Shown in pieces: positions 25,501 through 35,219 of a DNA stretch of 64,000 nucleotides (positions within the stretch are counted from its first letter, which is position 1; every line of letters begins with the position of its first letter). A program made the translations under genes and the position numbers. Location: NCBI GenBank assembly GCA_964304625.1, contig OZ199840.1, positions 4,526,001 to 4,590,000 on the forward strand, read 5' to 3'. Source of the stretch: Kudoa neothunni. Taxonomy: Eukaryota > Cnidaria. Below the pieces are notes generated by a model. It had not been told where the DNA came from. It worked only from the letters and a program-made list of their open reading frames with translations, and did not search any database.

Positions 25501-26066
25501 CCGACTGTTTCACATATAAAATAGAAAATTATGATGTGGTTAGACAAATGTTTCGTTTGCGTGCTCTTTTCCTATTATTAAAATTATAAAGTTTAAATCA
25601 TATAAATATATGTGTTGTCAAGTTTCCATTGCGACTTATTCTAATAAACTTTACGGTCAGCGCTCATATTTATCTATGATATGAAATAAGTTGGCGATAG
25701 TGGGTCGGGATCGGTTGACATAATCTTTTTTTAATTATCTCTTAATGGTGATGTTATTTTTTTATTTATGCATCCAATTATTTCTCGATTGTCTTACTCT
25801 CTAATGATATTCCAACAACGATTAATATGTAATGTGTAGTGGACTTGGGGGTAAATTTTACCCCATATTTTTTTTGAATTTTAATACTTTAAAAAATCTA
25901 ATAGTCAATATTGTTGAATAATTTTTAATTCCTATGGATAAAACATTGGCAAATGCACATTAAATTTTGACGCAATCCACGCGATAATTGGCTTCGTTTA
26001 CGTTCTGTCTTATGTCGGTACACATCGATGTTTCATTAAAAAAGTAATTGCGTTAATGCGGAAGAA
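25501..26066. other. RPL15 3' flank, no further gene
   Basis: AT-rich sequence; nothing coding recognised. The same stretch lies at 33108-33673 in copy B. Confidence 0.5.
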
Positions 26067-26664
26067 TTAAACGTGTTGCACCAGTTGAAATATTAAAACA
26101 AAACACAGGAAGAATTCTTGAATGTTATGAGGAGTTAAAATAATTTTTAAATGCGTGAAATGGACAATAAAATTTATAACAATATTCGCTCCATTTAGGA
26201 GATTTTTTATAATTTTTCCTCTCGCGGTTTTCACATTTTGCTCATTTTGCATTAAGATGTTTTCAGTTGGGAAGCATAAACAGTGATTAAACCTGCTTTT
26301 ATTGTTTTGTTTGTGGAATTGTTCAACGATTTCTTCAAGAAAATCACGCGTTTTAATTTATTACGAACATAAAAATTCAACATATTCTTTTCTCGGAAAA
26401 TAAAAATGCTGCCATAGGGGGCTCTATTTTGTGATGATAGTATCTCTTTAGTTTTTAATGTAATGTCTATATAGCCAATTTTTTCCAACAATTTTTCAGC
26501 AGAAACATCGATAAGAAGACATTTTCGTGAATAATATGATGTTCATTCTTTGATAAACAAAATTCATCAATGAAATTATTAGAATCACACATCCTCATCA
26601 GGACTGCCAGCAGAGCTATAAAAAAACCCAAGGTCGAGAAAAACACTACTTTAAAGTACATCAA
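26067..26664 (-). CDS. Unidentified reading frames, copy A
   Basis: Three adjacent minus-strand open segments (26664-26467, 26491-26252, 26252-26067) in different frames look like parts of one small gene. The first begins MMYFKVVFF and is hydrophobic like a signal peptide or membrane anchor; the middle one (EKLLEKIGYIDITLK ... GSIFIFREKNMLNFYV) has ordinary protein composition. The frame change between first and second is the same in copy B, so it is either an unrecognised intron or decay. No family recognised. Confidence 0.25.
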
Positions 26665-27217
26665 AAAATAGAATCGTATCTATGAAAGTTTAAACTTTCG
26701 ATTCAATAATTACGCCTTCGGACTTCAAATTTAAATTTATCGTCGTACGATCGCGATGTTTTGACATCAACACTCACTCATACTTAATGTCTCGTGTAGA
26801 TCAATACAATCACAATTAATTATTAGATAAGTCAAAATATATTTTGAAATAACGCTTAAACTTTATAATATGTGCGACAATGTTTACTGAGTAATTATGT
26901 AATCATGCCATGTTAAACAATCTAATGTGTTGTTGTTCAATATCGCAAATGTTTAAACCCTACATGACAGTGCTTCCCGCACCCCTAAGGATGTGAATTG
27001 TGGACTTTGGAGTAAGAGATTCGATCATAATAGAAAATAATTTTTGAGCAATTTTGAGTCGGCTATACCCTATCGTATTATCGTATGCATGTGGGTACGA
27101 GTCCTATTTTAGTTGGGAAGCGCTTCTGCATGATATAACCTGAATACGATATGTCATTAAAAATATAAATATTAATGCCTTGCATACAAAAATTGTGTTA
27201 TTCTTTAATGTTTACAA

Positions 27218-27503
27218 CAGTATTTCCCAATCTTTGTTGTATCGCGCCCCACTTTTCCCAGAAAAATAGTTCGTGCCCCATCATTCTCAAAGTTGGTTGT
27301 GATCTTAATCGTCATTTAAAAATTAGCGAAATCACAAATCGCGATATTGATTTCAAAGTATGTCATACGGACAAATTATCTCATCATTATCCGTGTCGCA
27401 CCGATACTCAGGATTTTCCACATCCCAACAGAGCGATTCATTAAACGTTTAAAAATTTCCATGACCATCAAAATTTTTTTACGCCCCACGATGGGAAACA
27501 CTG
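27218..27503. mobile_element. hAT-type MITE, copy A
   Basis: A 286-bp element bounded by CAGTATTTCCCA and TGGGAAACACTG (11 of 12 terminal bases complementary) and flanked by 8-bp target duplications GTTTACAA (27210-27217) and GTTTACAG (27504-27511). The 8-bp duplication and CAGT...ACTG ends with a TTCCCA core are typical of hAT transposons. It carries no transposase. Confidence 0.8.
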
Positions 27504-27611
27504 GTTTACAGGTTTTCTATAAAAACCCAAGATTTTGTATTAAATGGAAAAAACCCAAGCCATAACCCCCATATAATTAGCGCATGCGCTCCACTTAATT
27601 TATTAATCTAA

Positions 27612-30457
27612 CAGTGATTCCCAACCAGGGTTCGGTGAGATAGTGCCGAGGGTTCGACGGACGAGGAAAATTAGATTTTCCGCTCTGCGCACCCTATGGG
27701 CGCAATTTAAGTAGCATCGTGTTTCCTCGAAAAAAAAGACCCGGGTCTTATATTAATTCCATGTTAGAAATTGCTATTAGGTCTTATATTTAATACATCA
27801 TGAAAATTAGCACTAGGTCTTAATTTTTGAGTAAACACGATACCGCGGGAAACTACCTATTTCGGTTAGATACAAAGATTTCCCTTAAAATAAAAATGTA
27901 TTTAGATAAATACACCTTTTTCACTATATTTCATAATATCCTTAATCAAAGTGACCGTATATGATTATTTATCGCCCCTCCTCTATAAAGAATATACTAT
28001 GTGCACTAAGTTTGCTGCGGTGTCATCTTTAAGTCCAATCAGATCGATCAGCTGCGACTTGTTGTCTTTGAGTTATATTGTTAATTATTATAAAATACGT
28101 GAAGTAGACGAGAAAGTAGTCAGACACTATGTTGAATATGGTTTCACCTTAATAACTCTTGCCGATGGAAGTCAGCGTCCCCAGTGTATGATCTGTAATG
28201 CTGTGCTAAATAATTCTAGCCTCGCTCCTGCAAAACTGCGTGAACGTTTTATGAAGCTTCATGTAAATGGCCAATATAAGAATGCAACAATTTTAGATTT
28301 TAGAGCTAAAAGGACCAAATTCGATCAACAGAAATCATTGTCTGATCTGAGCTTTGTGTCAACTGATAAACCAATTTTTCAACCATCCTACGAAATATCA
28401 TATTTGCTTGGAAAACTAAAAAACACTCGTAGGATGGGCGAATCATTAGTTAGGCCAGCTGCGATGAAAATGGCAAATATCTTTATGGGTAAATAGGTAA
28501 GGCTGCCGAAACTAAATTTCCCCCAAGTTTCTCTCTCCAATAATACTGTGCGATGCAGAGTTATAGATATGAGAAATGATATACTGTCGCAAATACTGGA
28601 ACATCTGATTTCGAGCCCACTAAAATTTAGCCTCCAACTTGACGAAACTACGGATATTGTTGATATATGCCAACTTTCTGTATTTGTGAATTATTTCTAC
28701 CAAAATTCCATGAAAGAAGAAATCTTATTCTGTAAACTACTCAAGAAGACGAGAAGAGCATCTGATATAAAAAAATGATGAATAACTTCTTTCCAAGAAC
28801 ATCAACTTACATGGGATATGGTGTTTGCTATTTGTACTGATTGTATCTCTGCCATGCTTGGAAAAAACTCTAGTTTTGGATCTTTAATGAAAGCTGATGC
28901 TCCGCATATAATTACAACACATTGTATTCTTTATAGATCTGCGTTGACCATGAAAACCTTTCATCCGAAACTCAAATTTGTATTGAATATTGTTTTTGAA
29001 TGTGTGAATTATGTGCGAAAAAGTGCATTAAATCATAGGACTTTTAGGGATTTGTGCAATGAGTTGGGCTCGGATTTTGAAACGCTTTTATACCATTCGA
29101 ATGTTCGATGGTTGTCTAAAGGAAAAGTGTTAAATCGCGTTTTGGCGTTACGCAAAGAACTTGTCATATTTTTAAGGGGACCGGAAGCATCAACATGCCC
29201 ACCTTTTTTCCGATGCTAAATATGTTATTACATTGGCGTATATGGCTGATATCTTTAATACCCTGAACCAACTCAATCTTCAAATGCAAGGAGGCGGAAT
29301 AAATATAATCGAAGCTGAAGAAGAGATTCTAGGGTTTCTTAAAAAAATTAGTTCTAAGGATACGTAGGGTACAAAATAGGAACTTTGCTAATTTTCCTTT
29401 TCTGGATGATTGCATAAGTAATTTTGAAGATATCGATGGGTTTGCATATGTTTCTTTACTCGATAACGTGAAAGACTCAATTGTTTTACATTTGAGTGAG
29501 CTAAAAACATCCCTTGAAGGATATTTTCCAAAAGACCATATCCTATCCAACATGGGTAAGACAACCATTTCTGTTTTCAGTATCATCAGCTGATGTAAAT
29601 GATATATATTGGATGGATTGATTATTTTAGCAACAAAACAAACTGCAAACAACAATTATTCAGTACTTCAACATTATCCAATTTTTGGTGTAATCAAACA
29701 TCTAATTACCCATTGATTGCAAATACTGCCCTTAACCTAATCATTTCCATTTGTATCAACATATCTATGTGAACAACCATTCTTGGCTTCATTGGATATT
29801 AAAACAAAAAAACTAAACAGACTTGAATGTGGTGATGACATGAGAATAGCGTTAACCAAAGTTGAACCTAGGATTTCAAAAATAATTAATGAAAAACAGA
29901 AGAAAAGTTCACATTAGTTTTATTAAAAAATGGTAAATAATTGTAAGTCTAATAAAAAAATATAGACATTAATCTTTCTGAACTTTCGTTTAACCAAACT
30001 TCGGCAAGAAATTTTTAATACAAAAAATCACGACACTTGGTGGAACGACTTGCAATAGTATAACATATCTATCTCAATATTGATTCATGAATTAATCTTT
30101 GTCATAATTTAAATTTTAGGTATGGACAACAATTCTGTCCATCTGGAATAAAAACTACTGTTAAATCAAATTTTTTATTCTGCGATAAATATTTTAAAAA
30201 CTTCTCATTTTGAATCGGTTCAGAGATTATTTTTTTAAATAAACGTAATTTTGAATTAATCTTTAATACACGCTTGCTTGTATACATGTAAGAAATTCGT
30301 CTCATCACCTATAAACAATACATTTTTGAAACATTAGATAATTATAGCACATAGAAATGTATTTATTACTTTTAAATTAGAAGGTCTGATGACTTTATAA
30401 GATGGCGGAAAAAACATGCTATCATAACAGGGAGGGGTTCGATGAGGTATTAAAGAT
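27612..30457 (+). mobile_element. hAT transposon, copy A, right end lost in the N gap
   Basis: The left end CAGTGATTCCCAACC at 27612 is the same as in copy B. The element runs into the gap at 30458, about a dozen bases before the terminal inverted repeat. It contains the decayed transposase at 27951-29917 and three spaced copies of GGTCTTAT near its left end (27740-27820). Confidence 0.8.
27951..29917 (+). pseudogene. ZBED/ZMYM6-like hAT transposase, copy A
   Basis: Segments in three frames match the animal ZBED5/ZMYM6/FAM200 hAT lineage: a BED-finger remnant (RPQCMICNAVLNN), the KMANIFMGK segment, the catalytic region starting FSLQLDETTDIV, the WLSKGKVLNR segment, and a C-terminal dimerisation region (STYLCEQPFLASL). 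In this copy the BED region is open from 27951 to 28496, whereas copy B has indels there. Frame is lost at TAGGTAAG near 28495, at the A7 run near 28775 and at several places after 29170 where copy B is open. See copy B for catalytic changes. Confidence 0.85.
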
Positions 30458-30657
30458 NNNNNNNNNNNNNNNNNNNNNNNNNNNNNNNNNNNNNNNNNNN
30501 NNNNNNNNNNNNNNNNNNNNNNNNNNNNNNNNNNNNNNNNNNNNNNNNNNNNNNNNNNNNNNNNNNNNNNNNNNNNNNNNNNNNNNNNNNNNNNNNNNNN
30601 NNNNNNNNNNNNNNNNNNNNNNNNNNNNNNNNNNNNNNNNNNNNNNNNNNNNNNNNN
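30458..30657. other. Assembly gap (200 N)
   Basis: Exactly 200 unknown bases, a placeholder size. Sequence to the right of the gap repeats sequence found 7.4 kb to its left, so the true gap length is probably negative. Confidence 0.99.
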
Positions 30658-30660
30658 TTG

Positions 30661-32441
30661 TCTAAAAAAGTACGATATTTGGAAAATGCGCACTAAATGT
30701 TAGATGGCAAACTCTCCTCGGAAATAGCCACGAGGACGTTAATATACAAATGATAGAAGATAAATTAGTTTAGTTGAGCATATGATGATGATGAATATTA
30801 TGATTAAAGGTAAAAGTAGTTTGTTAATGAAAAGGTATGTAGCAACCGAAAACACCACCATTCCATCCATGTTTTTATCATTCTTTGCTATAGTTTAACT
30901 AATAAAAATAATATTGAACGATATAAATTTATAATAAAAAATAATTGTTCAATTAATAAATTTTACTATTTAGAAAAATAAATTAAAAAGATAAATTCAT
31001 TGGTAGATACAATTAAATTTATAATATTTTAATTAAGAATTTAATTTGTTGTTAATAAATTTGATGTTTTTGTATCATTATATAATTACAAAAAATGGTT
31101 TACTTAATTTTTTAAAAGTATTTTCTATTTGGAAAAGAGAGAACAATATAAATAGAATAATTCCACACAAGAAACCTAATGTTCGGAAAAGCAGTAAAAA
31201 TAACTAGTTTACATAGTATTAAAATATATAAAACTAAAAAATATTATTCCAATAAGAATAATTGTTTGTAATAATCTTGCAATCTTCTTAATACGAATCA
31301 ATTTTAATATTCGTTTTATAGATCATTATTATTATTTACACACATTACTCCTACATAGCAAGTTAACCTAATTATATATTTTGTTGTATTTGATTAGTAT
31401 ATAAAGTCATAATATATTATGACTTCAACCTGCCTCTTAATTAGTTGATTTTTACGAAAGAAATTAGTCTATTTAATTAATTAAAAGCATGATTATAATA
31501 TGACAGCAATGGAATTTTAAACCTATATATTTTCATTTTATTTCTAATCCTTTCATTTTCTTTTTATTAAAAAAGTGATTAAAGCGGTAAACAAACATGA
31601 TCACGATGAATTTTTGAGACCACGGGGTATACCATTACCATTTTTATCACATCCTTTGAATGATAAAGTCTGTTTAATAATACTATAATAATAATAATAA
31701 TAACAATTTAACTTTTATTTTTCCTTATTTATTAGATGTTATTTTAATTTTTACTCTCTACATAAATTGTATAAAGCTAACTTTTAGGTTTAAGTTGCTG
31801 ACTGATTCAACCTAAAATAAATCTTCAGATTTATTTGTTAATTTTTTCAATTAAATAGTAAATCCTAATATATCTTGAATATAATCTGTTAATAATTACG
31901 ATAGTTGATCGACGAAATTAAATCGAGAAAAATCCTAATTTTTCATACATAATTTTGTAAAATATTAATTATGTAATATAATCAAACTTTTTAATTTATA
32001 TTTCATTCGACTATTTGTTGTTTAATTGAATTATTATTTGTGCATTAATTTCGGCCGGATTTTAGATTTTAACAAATAAATGACCTACAATGATTTTTAA
32101 TAAACAAACTTTTACATTTTATATTTTTAAAAATTGGTTGAGTTCGCCTTTATAAGATGTCAATTCGATCCTAAATCCAAGATTTTATGACATGAACGCA
32201 TTTGATATAAAGGTCGTATTGAGTCGTCAATAATCGGCAAAATAAAAGTCATGTTACGACTTTTTATATTGGATATAAAATGCCTCATCGTCCTAGAACA
32301 ACTATTATTGCAAAGAAAAAAAATTCAGAGCCTATAAAAAGACAAAGGAGCAATTTAATGAGGTTAAATTTTTCAGTTTGAATCGGTGTGTTCGATGCGT
32401 GCGGTAGCGTGGTCGTGCTTGCGCAGGAACGTCTCAATACA
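30661..32441. other. RPL15 upstream region, copy B
   Basis: AT-rich, no gene recognised. A TATA-like stretch (TTTTTATATTGGATATAAAA) lies about 160 bp before the RPL15 ATG. A short open frame starting [14 protein letters not shown] at 32280 precedes the gene and is rejected as coding for lack of any continuation. Confidence 0.5.
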
Positions 32442-33107
32442 ATGGGTGCTTACAAGTACATCGAAGAACTATACAAAAAGAAACAGAGCGATGTGATGAG
32501 TTTCCTTCAACGCATGCGATGCTGGAAATTGAGACAATTGCCCACCATCCATCGTGCTACTACCCCCGGCAGAGTTGACCGTGCCAGGCGTCTAGGTTAC
32601 CGTCACAAACAAGGTTTCTGCATCTATCGGGTTAGAGTTAGACGTGGTGGTAGAAAGAGACCAGTACCCAAAGGTATCACCTACGGAAAACCTATCACCC
32701 ATGGTGTAAATCAACTCAAAAACACCAGAAGTCTTCAAGCTATTGCTGAGGTATGTGCTGAAGCATAGAGAGTTACTGATTGTGATTTTAATATTTTTTA
32801 GGACCGTGTTGGAAGGGCTCTCGGTGGACTCCGTGTTTTCAACAGCTACTGGGTTGGTCAGGATTCGTGCTACAAATACTTTGAGGTGATAATGGTCGAC
32901 CCTGCACACAAAGCCATCCGAAATGATCCACACAACAACTGGATCTGCAATCCCGTTCACAAACACCGTGAAATGAGAGGTCTCACCAGTGCCACTAAAC
33001 GATCACGTGGAATCGGAAAGGGCCATCGTTTCAATCAAACAATTGGTGGAAGTCGCAACCATTGCTGGAAACGCAATAATACTGTGGTGTTGAGACGTTT
33101 TAGATAA
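32442..33107 (+). CDS. RPL15: Ribosomal protein eL15 (RPL15), 2 exons, complete (copy B)
   Basis: Exons 32442-32750 and 32802-33107 with a 51-nt intron (GTATGT...TTTTAG) give 204 aa, exactly the length of human RPL15. The N-terminus [18 protein letters not shown], the basic segment [36 protein letters not shown] and [18 protein letters not shown] are diagnostic. The protein is a large-subunit ribosomal component buried in 28S rRNA. The ATG at 32442 is chosen because it gives the universally conserved MGAYKY start. The gene stands alone on + with AT-rich flanks; the copy at 24829-25500 is the same locus seen a second time. Confidence 0.97.
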
Positions 33108-33673
33108 CCGACTGTTTCACATATAAAATAGAAAATTATGATGTGGTTAGACAAATGTTTCGTTTGCGTGCTCTTTTCCTATTATTAAAATTATAAAGTT
33201 TAAATCATATAAATATATGTGTTGTCAAGTTTCCATTGCGACTTATTCTAATAAACTTTACGGTCAGCGCTCATATTTATCTATGATATGAAATAAGTTG
33301 GCGATAGTGGGTCGGGATCGGTTGACATAATCTTTTTTTAATTATCTCTTAATGGTGATGTTATTTTTTTATTTATGCATCCAATTATTTCTCGATTGTC
33401 TTACTCTCTAATGATATTCCAACAACGATTAATATGTAATGTGTAGTGGACTTGGGGGTAAATTTTACCCCATATTTTTTTTGAATTTTAATACTTTAAA
33501 AAATCTAATAGTCAATATTGTTGAATAATTTTTAATTCCTATGGATAAAACATTGGCAAATGCACATTAAATTTTGACGCAATCCACGCGATAATTGGCT
33601 TCGTTTACGTTCTGTCTTATGTCGGTACACATCGATGTTTCATTAAAAAAGTAATTGCGTTAATGCGGAAGAA
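33108..33673. other. RPL15 3' flank, copy B
   Basis: AT-rich, nothing recognised; equals 25501-26066. Confidence 0.5.
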
Positions 33674-34270
33674 TTAAACGTGTTGCACCAGTTGAAATAT
33701 TAAAACAAAACACAGGAAGAATTCTTGAATGTTATGAGGAGTTAAAATAATTTTTAAATGCGTGAAATGGACAATAAAATTTATAACAATATTCGCTCCA
33801 TTTAGGAGATTTTTTATAATTTTTCCTCTCGCGGTTTTCACATTTTGCTCATTTTGCATTAAGATGTTTCAGTTGGGAAGCATAAACAGTGATTAAACCT
33901 GCTTTTATTGTTTTGTTTGTGGAATTGTTCAACGATTTCTTCAAGAAAATCACGCGTTTTAATTTATTACGAACATAAAAATTCAACATATTCTTTTCTC
34001 GGAAAATAAAAATGCTGCCATAGGGGGCTCTATTTTGTGATGATAGTATCTCTTTAGTTTTTAATGTAATGTCTATATAGCCAATTTTTTCCAACAATTT
34101 TTCAGCAGAAACATCGATAAGAAGACATTTTCGTGAATAATATGATGTTCATTCTTTGATAAACAAAATTCATCAATGAAATTATTAGAATCACACATCC
34201 TCATCAGGACTGCCAGCAGAGCTATAAAAAAACCCAAGGTCGAGAAAAACACTACTTTAAAGTACATCAA
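33674..34270 (-). CDS. Unidentified reading frames, copy B
   Basis: Same locus as 26067-26664. A strong acceptor-like TTTTTTTATAG occurs inside the first segment (minus strand, about 34225), which supports a spliced gene, but no combination of donor and acceptor that I tried joins the segments cleanly. A one-base T difference near 33869 changes the end of the middle segment between copies. Hydrophobic start, basic middle (LKRVIFLKKSLNNSTNK). No family recognised. Confidence 0.25.
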
Positions 34271-34824
34271 AAAATAGAATCGTATCTATGAAAGTTTAAA
34301 CTTTCGATTCAATAATTACGCCTTCGGACTTCAAATTTAAATTTATCGTCGTACGATCGCGATGTTTTGACATCAACACTCACTCATACTTAATGTCTCG
34401 TGTAGATCAATACAATCACAATTAATTATTAGATAAGTCAAAATATATTTTGAAATAACGCTTAAACTTTATAATAATGTGCGACAATGTTTACTGAGTA
34501 ATTATGTAATCATGCCATGTTAAACAATCTAATGTGTTGTTGTTCAATATCGCAAATGTTTAAACCCTACATGACAGTGCTTCCCGCACCCCTAAGGATG
34601 TGAATTGTGGACTTTGGAGTAAGAGATTCGATCATAATAGAAAATAATTTTTGAGCAATTTTGAGTCGGCTATACCCTATCGTATTATCGTATGCATGTG
34701 GGTACGAGTCCTATTTTAGTTGGGAAGCGCTTCTGCATGATATAACCTGAATACGATATGTCATTAAAAATATAAATATTAATGCCTTGCATACAAAAAT
34801 TGTGTTATTCTTTAATGTTTACAA

Positions 34825-35111
34825 CAGTATTTCCCAATCTTTGTTGTATCGCGCCCCACTTTTCCCAGAAAAATAGTTCCGTGCCCCATCATTCTCAAAG
34901 TTGGTTGTGATCTTAATCGTCATTTAAAAATTAGCGAAATCACAAATCGCGATATTGATTTCAAAGTATGTCATACGGACAAATTATCTCATCATTATCC
35001 GTGTCGCACCGATACTCAGGATTTTCCACATCCCAACAGAGCGATTCATTAAACGTTTAAAAATTTCCATGACCATCAAAATTTTTTTACGCCCCACGAT
35101 GGGAAACACTG
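34825..35111. mobile_element. hAT-type MITE, copy B
   Basis: Same element as 27218-27503, one base longer (TTCCGTGCCCC instead of TTCGTGCCCC). Flanked by GTTTACAA (34817-34824) and GTTTACAG (35112-35119). Confidence 0.8.
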
Positions 35112-35219
35112 GTTTACAGGTTTTCTATAAAAACCCAAGATTTTGTATTAAATGGAAAAAACCCAAGCCATAACCCCCATATAATTAGCGCATGCGCTCC
35201 ACTTAATTTATTAATCTAA

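Larger units (their letters stand above)
23040..30457 (+). repeat. Copy A of a 7.4-kb duplicated segment (end of upstream contig)
   Basis: From TGTCTAAAAAAAGTACG at 23040 to GAGGTATTAAAGAT at 30457 the sequence is nearly identical to 30658-38054. Copy A is 7418 nt against 7397 nt; the differences I see are mostly one-base length changes in homopolymers. Copy A stops exactly where the N run starts. The arrangement is what two overlapping contigs scaffolded without merging would give. Confidence 0.92.

Noticed and set aside
27740-27825. Three spaced GGTCTTAT repeats, considered as a CRISPR-like array
   Set aside because: Only three short, unevenly spaced copies inside a hAT element in a eukaryotic genome.
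30334-30693. Open frames across the N gap
   Set aside because: They consist largely of unknown residues and cannot support a gene.
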